The notes under the pieces are model-generated. The model did no database searches and had not been told where the DNA came from. It was given only the letters and a program-made list of their open reading frames with translations. A stretch of DNA of 64,000 bases, taken from NCBI RefSeq assembly GCF_021531655.1, contig NZ_JADYUF010000007.1, forward strand, positions 1 through 64,000. Reading direction: 5' to 3'. A program made the translations under genes and the position numbers. Shown one piece after another: positions 1 to 9,447 of this stretch. This stretch comes from Leyella stercorea (GTDB lineage: Bacteria > Bacteroidota > Bacteroidia > Bacteroidales > Bacteroidaceae). Position 1 is the first letter of the stretch. Every line of letters begins with the position of its first letter.

Positions 1-227
1 TAGACAAGGTCAAAATGGACTTTGCCTTCTTTGCCATTGCCTTTAATATAAAGAAAATGGTGGCAAAAATGACTAAGGGAGGTCTTTTCTCTTATTTGAG
101 GGCTTATTTGACCCATATAACGCCATATAAATTGTTTACAAGGCTCCTTTTCGTAGAAAAACAAAAACTCGTTGTACATCCACACAAGAACGTACAACGA
201 GTTTTTTATTTATATTGGGAGTTTTGA
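1..227 (+). CDS. Transposase C-terminus (partial, runs off the left edge)
   Basis: The frame is open from base 3 and ends at 227. Its start, with KMDFAFFAIAFNIKKM, looks like the extreme C-terminus of an IS1182-type DDE transposase as found in Bacteroidetes; the rest of the gene lies left of the window. The last 25 or so codons run through the hairpin at 163-207, so the original stop may have been lost or the frame may simply read through the element end. The assignment rests on this short signature alone and no catalytic residue is visible. Confidence 0.5.
   Translation, partial: DKVKMDFAFFAIAFNIKKMVAKMTKGGLFSYLRAYLTHITPYKLFTRLLFVEKQKLVVHPHKNVQRVFYLYWEF
163..207. terminator. Perfect 15-bp inverted repeat, probable bidirectional terminator
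   Basis: AAAAACTCGTTGTAC at 163-177 pairs with GTACAACGAGTTTTT at 192-206, and a T-run follows. The A/T flanks let it act in either direction, between the transposase tail and the convergent thioredoxin-like gene. Confidence 0.7.
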
Positions 228-289
228 CACGCCCTCCTATGTGCTTTTGGGGCTTTCAGCCCGTTTTGTTTGACTTTTGACACACCCTC
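222..289. repeat. Direct repeat TTTTGACACRCCCTC, possible IS end
   Basis: TTTTGACACGCCCTC at 222-236 recurs as TTTTGACACACCCTC at 275-289, one mismatch in 15. It lies just outside the transposase tail, so one copy is probably the terminal repeat of the insertion sequence. The other end of the element is not in the window. Confidence 0.4.
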
Positions 290-315
290 TTTGTTTATTG
301 CATAATCAGCTTAAT

Positions 316-3018
316 TCATTTCAGTCTGAACTCTGCCTCCAACTCTATCTCCATTAACGTCGACACGCTATATACGCCCTCCGAGAGTCTGCCACTTTCA
401 TAATAGCTTCTCTTGTATGCGTCGCCGATATCCTTCAGATTCCATGAAGTCGGAATTACGAGCAAAATTCCCTCACCAGGCATTATCAGTCCGTTAGCCT
501 GCATCCATTCATAAGCTTTCGTCGTACCTGATCGCGTCAGAGGATGACGATTTTGTGTTTTTGCATCAAGAATACTTGGAAGCCCAGACAAACGACACGT
601 GTTCTGTGTATGGTTAATAACAATCATACGTATAGAGTCTGACCGTGACGGCAGAACACGACACTCGAAAGCCCCACTCATACTGCCAGTCGCTGTCGGA
701 ACGATACTGTCGGATGTCAACTTAAAATGCGGATTTATATTAAAATGCACTTTCTTGCATAATTTGTAAGTACCATTTTTCAATGGAGTGGCAAACTTAT
801 TTGAGGAGAATTCCATTTCTGCAGACTTACCTGTTGGCAACTCATAGCCAAGATCAGTGAAACCACCTTTAAAAGGCATTCTACCCCATCCTTCTGCATT
901 CTTTTTATATACTTCAAAGCGATTTCCATATGAGCTGTTCGGACCATGCATGTTGGCCATTGTATAACAGAAACTGCTTTCATCACAATTTGCTACACTG
1001 TCTTTCATCGTCAACGTATATGCCATATTGCCCGTAGTGGTAGCCCCTAACACTCGGTAGAACATAGTGTAATAGCTACGGTATCTGCCAATCGGAGTGA
1101 TTCGCAACTTGCTTATATCCGTATACATTGCAGACGCAAGTTCTTCTTTCAACTTCTCCACTCCAGGAAAGCTTGTTTTCTGATAGGTTATCTTTCCTTC
1201 TTTATTTACCACGAAATACGTAGGGATGCCTGAGAACTTATATATTTTGGCAAGAGCGTCAGCCTGTTCTTCAGTCAAACGCACATGCACACCACTTATT
1301 GTCTTTATCATCTTGCCCCATTTATCTACAGGCGATGAGGCATCGGCTATATAAACATAAACGACATCAGTAAGTTGCTCTTTCAATGGACGAATGGTAG
1401 ACATTGCAGCTCTGCACGGCATACACCACGTGTTCCAGAAATCAATGAGCAGACGTTTGCCTTTATACTTATTTATAATCGTGGGCAATATCTGTTCGGC
1501 TGACATCTTGGGGTCTATGTCAATAATACTAAATGTAGAATTTTGATTGGCTGATTTTTTAACTTCAGCAAGAATATTGTCGGCTGAAGCAAGCTGTGAC
1601 TTCAAGTCTTCGTTATTGGCAAAAAGCAATTCGCGCACCATATCGTTAGCTATGCTGTCATGAGCCGCTGCCATCTGTTGCTCGGTGAGAGGACGCTTGC
1701 GATTAAACGAACGACTTAGACGCTTGCCCACAGCGATATCGTCAAGCAACGGGTCGGCAGATATATATTTACGACGAAGGGCAGACGTGAAGTCGCTGAG
1801 ATAAAAATAATATCGTTGGTTCTTGGAGTGAAGTACAGCGAGTTTTTCCAATGGCTTGAAGTAAGACACGGTGTCGATACTCATGTCGGCACGTGGCACA
1901 CCTCTTTTACCAGCTATCATTGGGGCCATAGATATATTGTTCTTAAAGCCAAACAGAGCCGAGGCATAATTCATAGACAGGATGCTCTGCGCCAATGTTC
2001 GGGTGGCGGAGCCAATAGCTGCATTGGAATTGATGGCTGCCAACAGTCGTTCATAACTCTGCTGCACATAATCGCGGTATTGCAACGGTGTCATACCACA
2101 AATATCATCAAAGGATGTAACGCCAAGCACATCAATCTTTGTCTTTACGCTCTGCAATTCGGTATCTACAGCAGCGTGTTTGCCCTCAAACCACACATAT
2201 TTCTTTACGTCAGAATCAGTTGCAAAAAGGTGTGTAGCGGCAAGAGTAAGTGTTGGCAGGTCGATGGTTACGGTTGTTGTGTCATTAGGTACGGCAAGAA
2301 ATGGTATCTCCGTTCTGTTTACACGTATTGTTGCTACAGTTGGCAATATCGCATTGGCGCTGACTTGACAGGTGCCATCTACGCTTATAGAGTCATGTTC
2401 GTATGGCATGCGGTATGGCGAGAACCAATTATCCACAATAATATCAAGCGTGGTCTTGTATTCTGGTTTATATCCAAGCAAGCGCACGGCTACAACAGTC
2501 TTGCCAAGATTAAGATCGGTTGATGGCAACTTGCTGTTCTTATCAAGCGCTTGCTGCAGTAAGTGTTGCGGAATATCGGCGTGCGGACGTTTGCCATCGA
2601 GACGCACACCATAAATGTTCCAACCAGAATTGTCGGCTGTTTCACGAAAGTCGAACTCTGTTGTTGACTCGGGCATTGGTTTAAAGCGCAATGTGGCTGC
2701 AACATATCCACATTCGGGCACTTTCACAAATACTCCCTTAGGCAACTGCTTGCTGCCTATATAGTCATATTTCACTCCATTTGCCATAATGTAGGCATGC
2801 GAATCGATGCCTACATCGCCACTCGCCTGATAGATTTTCACGTCGATAATGGTAGCCTTCTTGTCGAGCGTCACACGCTCAATCTCTAATTTGTGATTGT
2901 TTGAGCCTAAGAAGTAAGGCCGCTCAACTACTCGCTTGGCTTGTGCCGTCGTAGCAACAAGCAACATCAGAAAGGCAACAAGCGATAAGGCTTTCTGAAG
3001 TGAATGCTTTGTGTTCAT
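316..3018 (-). CDS. Secreted TlpA/thioredoxin-like protein, 900 aa
   Basis: A signal peptide (about residues 1-27, ending TTAQA) sends this protein to the periplasm or outer membrane. The centre is a thioredoxin-like domain of the TlpA/AhpC-TSA type: DFWNTWCMPCRAAM carries the redox pair C532-x-x-C535, followed by the cis-proline strand GIPTYFVV near residue 600. About 500 residues precede it and about 250 follow, both probably beta-rich and not assignable by eye. The family reduces disulfides or works in thiol-linked maturation of exported proteins; the substrate is unknown. It is transcribed alone from a divergent promoter region shared with the AEC carrier. It is much longer than an ordinary TlpA (about 180-400 aa). 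Confidence 0.8.
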   Translation of the reverse strand: MNTKHSLQKALSLVAFLMLLVATTAQAKRVVERPYFLGSNNHKLEIERVTLDKKATIIDVKIYQASGDVGIDSHAYIMANGVKYDYIGSKQLPKGVFVKVPECGYVAATLRFKPMPESTTEFDFRETADNSGWNIYGVRLDGKRPHADIPQHLLQQALDKNSKLPSTDLNLGKTVVAVRLLGYKPEYKTTLDIIVDNWFSPYRMPYEHDSISVDGTCQVSANAILPTVATIRVNRTEIPFLAVPNDTTTVTIDLPTLTLAATHLFATDSDVKKYVWFEGKHAAVDTELQSVKTKIDVLGVTSFDDICGMTPLQYRDYVQQSYERLLAAINSNAAIGSATRTLAQSILSMNYASALFGFKNNISMAPMIAGKRGVPRADMSIDTVSYFKPLEKLAVLHSKNQRYYFYLSDFTSALRRKYISADPLLDDIAVGKRLSRSFNRKRPLTEQQMAAAHDSIANDMVRELLFANNEDLKSQLASADNILAEVKKSANQNSTFSIIDIDPKMSAEQILPTIINKYKGKRLLIDFWNTWCMPCRAAMSTIRPLKEQLTDVVYVYIADASSPVDKWGKMIKTISGVHVRLTEEQADALAKIYKFSGIPTYFVVNKEGKITYQKTSFPGVEKLKEELASAMYTDISKLRITPIGRYRSYYTMFYRVLGATTTGNMAYTLTMKDSVANCDESSFCYTMANMHGPNSSYGNRFEVYKKNAEGWGRMPFKGGFTDLGYELPTGKSAEMEFSSNKFATPLKNGTYKLCKKVHFNINPHFKLTSDSIVPTATGSMSGAFECRVLPSRSDSIRMIVINHTQNTCRLSGLPSILDAKTQNRHPLTRSGTTKAYEWMQANGLIMPGEGILLVIPTSWNLKDIGDAYKRSYYESGRLSEGVYSVSTLMEIELEAEFRLK

Positions 3019-3056
3019 GTTATTATTGGTTTTGTCTGCATAATAATATAATGATG

Positions 3057-3086
3057 CAAAAGTATAAAAATAAATCCACCGGCAAA
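3057..3086 (-). promoter_or_regulatory. Bacteroidetes promoter for the thioredoxin-like gene
   Basis: Read on the minus strand: TTTG, 18 bases, TACTTTTG, about 40 bases ahead of the start at 3018. This fits the TTTG/TAnnTTTG consensus of the primary Bacteroidetes sigma factor. Confidence 0.6.
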
Positions 3087-3099
3087 AACAATAGAAATG

Positions 3100-3209
3100 A
3101 AAATGTAGTCCTTTTGCCCTTCAAATGTAGTCCTTTTGGTGTGCAAAAGGACTCCTTTTACAGGGCAAAAGGACCACATTTGCAAGCCAAAAGGACTACA
3201 TTTGAAAAG
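3100..3209. repeat. Array of 22-bp CAAAAGGACT repeats (two reversed, three forward)
   Basis: The unit CAAAAGGACTACATTTG plus about 5 variable bases recurs at exactly 22-bp spacing: reversed copies at 3100-3116 and 3122-3138, forward copies starting at 3144, 3166 and 3188. The reversed and forward halves form an inverted repeat. The array sits between the divergent promoters at 3057 and 3260. A second array of the same unit is at 37265-37369. Confidence 0.85.
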
Positions 3210-3259
3210 CAAGTGAAATCATTCATCATAAAAACAGGCTTTTTCTGAAAGACTTTCAC

Positions 3260-3267
3260 TAACTTTG
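3260..3267 (+). promoter_or_regulatory. Candidate -7 element for the AEC carrier
   Basis: TAACTTTG matches TAnnTTTG and lies 56 bases ahead of the ATG at 3324. No good TTTG box is seen at the usual distance. Confidence 0.45.
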
Positions 3268-3323
3268 CACCATATATAATATGTATGCCGCCGATTATCT
3301 GACGACAATAAAACAATAGGTAT

Positions 3324-4232
3324 ATGGAAAACATCGAAGTAATGGTGATACTTTTCATCATTGTTGTGCTGGGCTATGCATTGTGCAATCTTGGCTACAT
3401 GGGCGACCGATTCGACCAGAAGTTATCGTCAATAGTTATCGACCTCACCTGTCCGGCATTGATTCTGTCGTCGGTAATGGGCAATGAACTGCCCGACCGT
3501 ACATTGATTCTGCCTCTGTTAGGCGTAGGTTTCCTGACTTATATCTTGCTGCTTATATATGGATTCTGGGTGCCACGCCTTGTAAGCAAAAACCGTGACG
3601 AACAAGGCATGATAGGATTTGCACTGATGTTTGCCAACGTAGGATTCATAGGCTACCCGATAGTTTCATCCATCTTCGGTCCGAAATCAATATTTTATGC
3701 AGCCCTGCTGAATATGCCCAACACCTTCTTCATATTCACGGCAGGAGTTATGCTGGTAAAGGGCGAATACAGCATCAAGAGTCTTAACTCAAAAGTTCTG
3801 TTCTCGCCGGCTATGATAGCCGCCTTCATTGCAGCGCTTATTGTGGCTTTCGGCATTCACACGCCCGACATAATAGCTCGTCCTGTAACAATGGTGGGCA
3901 ACATCACCGTTCCGGCTGCACTGATGATAATAGGCTCGTCGATGGCACGTCTGCCACTGAAGGACATTATAGGCAGTCCGAAGGTTTACGTGGCTTCATT
4001 CTTGCGACTTGCCGTTGTCCCCATATCGGTTTATTTCCTGTTTAAAATATGTGGTGTGAGCGACATTATCAACAACATCAACACTGTCGTCATCGCTATG
4101 CCTGTAGCCTCATTCGGCACGATGTTCTGCATGAAGTATGGACGCAACCCGTCGCTTATGACCGAGATTACATTCATAACAACCGTGGCATCCATACTCA
4201 CAATACCACTGATAACGATGTTGTTCAGATAA
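3324..4232 (+). CDS. AEC-family (auxin efflux carrier-like) transporter, 302 aa
   Basis: An inner-membrane carrier of about ten hydrophobic segments over its whole length, with the two-fold repeat and the conserved N-terminal pattern (YALCNLGYMGDR, then CPALILSSV) of the AEC family, which includes malate permease-like and other organic-anion carriers. The length of 302 aa is normal. The substrate cannot be read from sequence. It is a single gene; the next gene, valS, has its own promoter. The ATG at 3324 precedes the first membrane segment directly, so no longer start is needed. Confidence 0.85.
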   Translation: MENIEVMVILFIIVVLGYALCNLGYMGDRFDQKLSSIVIDLTCPALILSSVMGNELPDRTLILPLLGVGFLTYILLLIYGFWVPRLVSKNRDEQGMIGFALMFANVGFIGYPIVSSIFGPKSIFYAALLNMPNTFFIFTAGVMLVKGEYSIKSLNSKVLFSPAMIAAFIAALIVAFGIHTPDIIARPVTMVGNITVPAALMIIGSSMARLPLKDIIGSPKVYVASFLRLAVVPISVYFLFKICGVSDIINNINTVVIAMPVASFGTMFCMKYGRNPSLMTEITFITTVASILTIPLITMLFR

Positions 4233-4303
4233 AAATCATTGGTTAAGCAGTAGCTATATGACTTTTATTTTGAGCCAATTGCCGTTATCCCACGCTTTTT
4301 TAC

Positions 4304-4311
4304 TAATTTTG
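4304..4311 (+). promoter_or_regulatory. Candidate -7 element for valS
   Basis: TAATTTTG lies 32 bases ahead of the valS ATG. An upstream TTG is 22 bases away, slightly far. Confidence 0.5.
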
Positions 4312-4343
4312 CAGTTCAAAAGAAACATAATATATAACACTAT

Positions 4344-7055
4344 ATGGAATTAGCATCTAAGTACGACCCACAAGCAGTGGAGTCGAAATGGTATCAGTAC
4401 TGGCTTGACAACAAGCTCTTCAGCAGCAAGCCAGACGGACGTAAGCCCTACACTATCGTTATACCGCCGCCTAACGTGACTGGCGTGCTACACATGGGGC
4501 ACATGCTCAACAATACTATACAGGACATTCTCGTGCGTCGTGCACGTATGGAAGGCAAGAACGCTTGTTGGGTACCGGGCACCGACCACGCTTCTATCGC
4601 TACTGAGGCTAAGGTGGTAAACCGCCTCGCCGAGCAGGGCATCAAGAAGCGCGACCTTACTCGCGAGCAGTTCCTTGAGCATGCTTGGGACTGGACCAAC
4701 GAGCACGGTGGCATAATCCTCAAGCAGCTGCGCCGTCTTGGAGCAAGCTGCGACTGGGATCGCACAGCATTCACTATGGACGAGAAGCGCTCGGAGAGCG
4801 TACTCAAGGTTTTTGTCGACCTCTATAAGAAGGGACTCATCTACCGCGGACTGCGCATGGTGAACTGGGACCCTAAGGCTCAGACCGTACTTTCTACCGA
4901 GGAGGTGATCTATCGCGACGAGAAGAGCCATCTGTTCAATCTGCGCTACTATGTGGCTGACGCCGATACAAACCCTGTTGTGCCTACAGGCTGTGAGGGT
5001 GAGGTTCTGCATCAGGATGCCGACGGCCGCTACTATGCCGTTGTTGCCACCACACGTCCGGAGACTATCATGGGCGATACTGCCATGTGTGTCAACCCGA
5101 AGGACCCGAAGAACCAGTGGCTGCGCGGACATAAGGTTATCGTTCCGCTCGTAAACCGTGTTATCCCTGTTATCGAGGACCGCTATGTTGACATCGAGTT
5201 CGGTACCGGTTGCTTGAAGGTTACCCCTGCACACGATGTCAACGACTACGCTCTCGGCAAGACTCACAATCTTGAGACTATCGACATATTCAATCCCGAC
5301 GGAACTATCTCAGAGGCAGCCGGCATGTACGTAGGTATGGACCGTATGGATGTGCGCAAGCAGATTGCCGAAGACCTGAAGGCAGCCGGCCTGATGGAGA
5401 AGATTGAGGACTACGACAACAAGGTGGGATATTCGGAGCGTAATCAGGACACTGCCGTTGAGCCACGTCTCTGCAAGCAGTGGTTCCTCTCGATGAAGCA
5501 CTTTGCCGACATCGCTCTGCCTCCAGTACTCGAGGGCAAGATTAAGTTCCACCCGACAAAATATGTAACAACATACCGCAACTGGCTGGAGAACATTCAG
5601 GACTGGTGTATCTCACGTCAGCTCTGGTGGGGTCATCGCATCCCGGCTTACTTCCTTCCTACTGTCGAAGGCGAAGAGGAGAAGTATGTTGTAGCACTCA
5701 CTAAGGAGGAAGCTCTTGAAGAGGCTCGCAAGATTGAGGGCTATGAGAACATCACAGCCGACCAGCTCGTTCACGACGAGGACGCTCTTGATACATGGTT
5801 CTCGTCATGGCTCTGGCCTATCTCGCTGTTCGACGGCATCAACAATCCTGGCAACGAAGAGATAAAGTACTATTATCCTACTTCTGACCTCGTAACAGGT
5901 CCGGACATCATCTTCTTCTGGGTAGCCCGTATGATTATGGCTGGCGAGGAGTATATGAAGGATGTGCCTTTCCGCAACGTTTACTTCACTGGTATCGTGC
6001 GCGACAAGTTGGGCCGCAAGATGTCGAAGAGTCTCGGCAACTCGCCCGACCCAATCGGTCTTATCGAGAAATATGGTGCCGACGGCGTACGTATGGGTAT
6101 GATGCTTTCGGCTCCTGCAGGCAACGACATTCTCTTCGACGAGAGCCTTTGCGAGCAGGGACGTAACTTCAACAACAAGATATGGAATGCCTTCCGACTC
6201 GTTAAGGGCTGGCAGGTGGCTGAGGGTGAGCAGCCTGAGGCTAACGCTATTGCAGCCAAGTGGTTTGAGGCTAAGCTGAAGCAGACCTATGCCGAGGTGA
6301 ACGACCTCTTCTCTAAGTATCGTATCTCTGAGGCGCTGATGGCTGTATACAAGCTGTTCTGGGACGAGTTCTCAAGCTGGTATCTTGAGATGGTTAAGCC
6401 GGCTTATGGCTCACCTATCGACGCTACATCATACAATCAGACTCTCGCCTTCTTCGAGACTCTGCTTAAGATGCTGCATCCGTTCATGCCGTTCATCACC
6501 GAGGAACTGTGGCAGCACATCTACGACCGCAACAATGGTGAGTCGATTATGCGTGCCGAACTGAAGCTCGACGCTCCTACCGAGGATGACAACAACATCG
6601 CTAACGCTATCGAAAGCGTTAAGCAGATTGTAGGTGGCGTGCGTACAGTACGCAACCAGAAGAACATCCCCAACAAGGACGCTCTCGTGCTGCAGGTAGT
6701 TGGTCAGAACAACTTCGAGGCTTACTCATCGGTTATCACCAAGATGGCTAACCTCTCGGCTATCAATGTTGTGGCTGAGAAGGACGCTACTGCTTCGGCA
6801 TTCATGGTAGGCACCGACGAGTTTGCAGTTCCTCTTGGCGATATGATCGATGTTGAGGCAGAGATTGCCAAGCAGGAGGCTCAGCTCAAGCACCTTGAGG
6901 GATTCCTCGCAGGTGTCAAGAAGAAGCTCTCTAACGAGAAGTTCGTTGCTCACGCTCCCGAGGCTGTTGTAGCTATGGAGCGCAAGAAGCAGAGCGACTC
7001 TGAAGAGAAGATTGCTGCGCTGAAAGAATCGCTTGCAGCTTTGAGAAATAAATAA
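4344..7055 (+). CDS. valS: Valyl-tRNA synthetase
   Basis: Class I aminoacyl-tRNA synthetase charging tRNA-Val in the cytoplasm. The HIGH motif is HMGH at residues 50-53 and the KMSKS loop is at 559-563. Between them lies the CP1 editing domain with [12 protein letters not shown] and HDVNDY, which hydrolyses mischarged Thr-tRNA. After the catalytic core comes the helical anticodon-binding domain, and the last 70 residues form the basic coiled-coil tRNA-binding arm typical of ValRS. Length (903 aa) is normal for Bacteroidetes. Monocistronic, with codon use like the ribosomal-class genes of the window (many GAG, AAG, CTC codons). Confidence 0.98.
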   Translation: MELASKYDPQAVESKWYQYWLDNKLFSSKPDGRKPYTIVIPPPNVTGVLHMGHMLNNTIQDILVRRARMEGKNACWVPGTDHASIATEAKVVNRLAEQGIKKRDLTREQFLEHAWDWTNEHGGIILKQLRRLGASCDWDRTAFTMDEKRSESVLKVFVDLYKKGLIYRGLRMVNWDPKAQTVLSTEEVIYRDEKSHLFNLRYYVADADTNPVVPTGCEGEVLHQDADGRYYAVVATTRPETIMGDTAMCVNPKDPKNQWLRGHKVIVPLVNRVIPVIEDRYVDIEFGTGCLKVTPAHDVNDYALGKTHNLETIDIFNPDGTISEAAGMYVGMDRMDVRKQIAEDLKAAGLMEKIEDYDNKVGYSERNQDTAVEPRLCKQWFLSMKHFADIALPPVLEGKIKFHPTKYVTTYRNWLENIQDWCISRQLWWGHRIPAYFLPTVEGEEEKYVVALTKEEALEEARKIEGYENITADQLVHDEDALDTWFSSWLWPISLFDGINNPGNEEIKYYYPTSDLVTGPDIIFFWVARMIMAGEEYMKDVPFRNVYFTGIVRDKLGRKMSKSLGNSPDPIGLIEKYGADGVRMGMMLSAPAGNDILFDESLCEQGRNFNNKIWNAFRLVKGWQVAEGEQPEANAIAAKWFEAKLKQTYAEVNDLFSKYRISEALMAVYKLFWDEFSSWYLEMVKPAYGSPIDATSYNQTLAFFETLLKMLHPFMPFITEELWQHIYDRNNGESIMRAELKLDAPTEDDNNIANAIESVKQIVGGVRTVRNQKNIPNKDALVLQVVGQNNFEAYSSVITKMANLSAINVVAEKDATASAFMVGTDEFAVPLGDMIDVEAEIAKQEAQLKHLEGFLAGVKKKLSNEKFVAHAPEAVVAMERKKQSDSEEKIAALKESLAALRNK

Positions 7056-7062
7056 ATTATAA

Positions 7063-7224
7063 GCCCCACCCCCTGCCCCTCCCCCGTAGGGAGGGGAGCG
7101 GTATGTTCTGTAGCTCAAATCATTTCTGGTGTTTCATACACTATGGATTTCATCTATTGTAGATTTCTTTATCTAACAAAGCATATCACTCCCCTCCCTG
7201 CGGGGGAGGGGTTGGGGGTGAGGC
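7063..7224. repeat. G/C-rich inverted repeat pair (CCCCTCCC element)
   Basis: The left arm (7063-7102) is C-rich, starting GCCCCACCCCCTGCCCCTCC; the right arm (7184-7224) is its approximate reverse complement, ending GGGGTTGGGGGTGAGG. Each arm is itself a near-palindrome around CCCTCCCTGCGGGGGAGGG. This is a dispersed intergenic repeat type in Bacteroidetes. It may terminate valS transcription. Translated, it yields the spurious peptide PLPAGEGLGV. Confidence 0.75.
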
Positions 7225-7244
7225 TTTTTTATCTTTTTTACTAT

Positions 7245-8396
7245 ATGCTTAAACATTTCTTCTTCCTACTAATTTCTATCATCACCCTCGCATCTTGCAG
7301 TAGCGATGATCCCGACGGCCCTACTCCACCCAAGCCATTCGTTCCTACAACTGCCGCCAATACTGTGTTTGTGTGTATGCCATATACAGGTGATTCAAAT
7401 CCGTTCTACGGTGCTCTGCTCGACAATATCAAAGATATGGAGGAAGCCATCAAGGAGAACAAAGGATTGGACGATACTCATCTGATTGTTTTCATATCGA
7501 AAGATTATAAGGAGAGCCACCTTATCAACATCGGCTACGAGAATGGCAAATGCCGACGCGACACAGTGAAGACATACGACAATGCCTTATACACTACAGC
7601 AGAAGGCATCAGCTCTCTGCTTGATGATGTGAAGAAGTATGCTCCTGCCAGTGTTCAATACTCAATGATTGTGGGATGTCATGGCGAAGGATGGATGCCT
7701 TCAAGCACCCGTAGCACAAGATGGTTTGGCGGAAGCAAATACCAAATCAACATTTCTGACTTGGTGGATGGCATAAAGAACGCAAACATGTCGATGAACT
7801 ACATATTGTTCGATGCTTGCTATATGTCGGCTGTAGAGGTGGCATACGACCTACGTGACGTCACCAAATATCTCATTGCATCGACAAGTGAGATGATGAG
7901 TGCTGGTATGCCATACAAAAAGATATTGAAGCATATCATCAAACTCAATCCTGACTATGCTTCGCTGACAAAGGATTTCATCGACTTCTACAAATCTAAT
8001 TCCAATCCATACGGCACTATTGCCGTAACCGACTGTGCATACTTGGCAGATATGGCGGCACTGATGAAACAAATCAATTCAAAGCATACTCTTACCGATG
8101 CCGACAGCAAAGTGCAGGACCTTGATGCCGGACACCGCACGCCTACTGTCTACTTCGACTTCGGCAGTTATGTCAATGCGCTGTGTGCTGACGATGAAGG
8201 CGCAAAGGCACAATTCAGCTCATTGATGAACGAACTTGTACCATACAAGGGTTGTACAGATTATATCTACTCTGATTCTGACGGAAAGAAATTGAAAGTA
8301 AACGAATTCTCAGGACTAACAATTAGCGACCCGTCACAAAATTCATCTGCCATTAATACAAAGAAACAGACTGCGTGGTGGAAGGCAACGCATTAA
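7245..8396 (+). CDS. Clostripain-like (C11) cysteine peptidase lipoprotein, 383 aa
   Basis: Secreted lipoprotein: MLKHFFFLLISIITLASC is a type II signal peptide with the lipobox Cys at residue 18. The catalytic dyad of family C11 is visible as GCHGEGW (His146) and FDACYMS (Cys192), followed by the ASTSEMMSAGMPY region. Clostripains cut after basic residues; this one probably acts on the cell surface. I start at 7245 because the open frame upstream to 7143 is only the translated G/C-rich repeat and would bury the signal peptide. The C-terminus is short compared with larger family members and no other domain is seen. Confidence 0.85.
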   Translation: MLKHFFFLLISIITLASCSSDDPDGPTPPKPFVPTTAANTVFVCMPYTGDSNPFYGALLDNIKDMEEAIKENKGLDDTHLIVFISKDYKESHLINIGYENGKCRRDTVKTYDNALYTTAEGISSLLDDVKKYAPASVQYSMIVGCHGEGWMPSSTRSTRWFGGSKYQINISDLVDGIKNANMSMNYILFDACYMSAVEVAYDLRDVTKYLIASTSEMMSAGMPYKKILKHIIKLNPDYASLTKDFIDFYKSNSNPYGTIAVTDCAYLADMAALMKQINSKHTLTDADSKVQDLDAGHRTPTVYFDFGSYVNALCADDEGAKAQFSSLMNELVPYKGCTDYIYSDSDGKKLKVNEFSGLTISDPSQNSSAINTKKQTAWWKATH

Positions 8397-8414
8397 TTGA
8401 AAATACATACTAAT

Positions 8415-8500
8415 AAAAACGACAATAGAGACAAATGGCAACAATCTTATGCGATATGGCATAGTAGTTATTGTTGACCTTTGTCTCTATTGTCGTTTTT
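8415..8500. terminator. Perfect 21-bp inverted repeat (GACAATAGAGACA family)
   Basis: The arm 8415-8435 is the exact reverse complement of 8480-8500, separated by 44 bases, with a T-run on the right. It probably ends transcription of the peptidase gene and of the convergent 82-aa gene. A relative is at 22539-22607. Confidence 0.65.
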
Positions 8501-8550
8501 GTATTATCTTCAACGGCATCATCAACAGTTTAAGATGCTGCTAAATGATT

Positions 8551-8799
8551 TTATTTTCTGATTACCAGACTGTTGTTGTCCAACCCAACATGATGGGCAA
8601 AAGAAATGGCGGTGCCGTCGAATACTGCCGACACGTCGATGCCACGGCGCACAAGCTCGTCAATAAGAGCCCGGTCATGGGCTGCACGCATGGAGTTGAA
8701 ACCACGATTTCCTACCTGACTATTGAATGATTCAACAAGTGAAGTGAGTGTTGTTGCTGCAAAACGCGCAGCAAAATCGTTGTAAAATGAATTGTTCAT
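8551..8799 (-). CDS. Small protein of unknown function, 82 aa
   Basis: Not recognised. It is a soluble, mixed-charge protein without signal peptide or membrane segment; residues 37-60 (about MRAAHDRALIDELVRRGIDV) are predicted helical. The case for a real gene is a near-perfect promoter at 8906-8936, about 100 bases ahead of the ATG, and the strong inverted repeat just beyond its stop. An overlapping plus-strand frame has no such support. The long leader between promoter and ATG is unexplained. Confidence 0.55.
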   Translation of the reverse strand: MNNSFYNDFAARFAATTLTSLVESFNSQVGNRGFNSMRAAHDRALIDELVRRGIDVSAVFDGTAISFAHHVGLDNNSLVIRK

Positions 8800-8905
8800 A
8801 AAGACTTATTTTTGAAATTAAACTTATTTCCACATCGTATCTTGACCACCGTGGCTGTCGTGCTCGGTTGGTGCAGATTTTAAACTGCTCTTGATGTTTC
8901 GAATG

Positions 8906-8936
8906 CAAAGGTATAAAGAATAATGGGATGGACAAA
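8906..8936 (-). promoter_or_regulatory. Strong Bacteroidetes promoter for the 82-aa gene
   Basis: On the minus strand: TTTG, 19 bases, TACCTTTG. Both boxes and the spacing are ideal. Confidence 0.7.
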
Positions 8937-8991
8937 GAAAATCAAAGGAAAATCTTCTTCGAAAATAATGCATATAACAAAGCCAATAATC

Positions 8992-9447
8992 TTATATAAT
9001 ACCAAACTCTCTTAGCTGCTTCTTATTTACGGTTGGACTCTCTTTTACGGTATTGAAAATCAGCTCCATCATTTCCGTATCTGAGATTTCGCCACGATAA
9101 GTACTTTTATTGAATTTACTTCTCTTTGCCACAATATTTTTTGAACAGTTTATAAACGAGTTGTGCTCCAAATATGAAAACTGCTCAACCGTTACCGGCA
9201 ACTGATAGTCTGTAACTGTTGCGGGCAAATTATAATTGATGTTTGAGTTTATTACTAATCCACCAATAACATTTCCTTCATTATCAAAACCAAGGATGAT
9301 AAAGAATTTATTGCGTGTAGCATCTCCTGCCTTGGGAGTAATACCATTCTTTTGGTCAAGGTTGAGTAAGTGAACATCTCCGACATTAAGGTTGTCTTGT
9401 GCTAACTTGTCAGCCATATTCCCTAATAAATCTCCAAAATTCGTCAT
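8992..9447 (-). CDS. Probable toxin, PemK/MazF-like, of a Panacea-type pair, 151 aa
   Basis: It follows the Panacea (DUF4065) gene with a 4-base ATGA overlap, the arrangement of antitoxin first and toxin second. The N-terminal half contains VGDVHLLNLDQKNG, then NKFFIILGFDNEGNVIGGLVINSNIN, which recalls the beta-barrel start of PemK/MazF endoribonucleases (GDIxxxxxDP, then a hydrophobic strand VVxLG). The usual RP pair between these strands is missing, so it is at best a divergent member. The last 40 residues are charged and helical. Toxin function is inferred mainly from position. Confidence 0.5.
   Translation of the reverse strand: MTNFGDLLGNMADKLAQDNLNVGDVHLLNLDQKNGITPKAGDATRNKFFIILGFDNEGNVIGGLVINSNINYNLPATVTDYQLPVTVEQFSYLEHNSFINCSKNIVAKRSKFNKSTYRGEISDTEMMELIFNTVKESPTVNKKQLREFGII

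Noticed and set aside
1816..2523. 235-codon frame opposite the thioredoxin-like gene
   Set aside because: Codon pattern and lack of any domain show it to be the complement of a real gene.
4488..5267. 259-codon frame opposite valS
   Set aside because: It is an antisense shadow of a highly biased gene with no own start signals.
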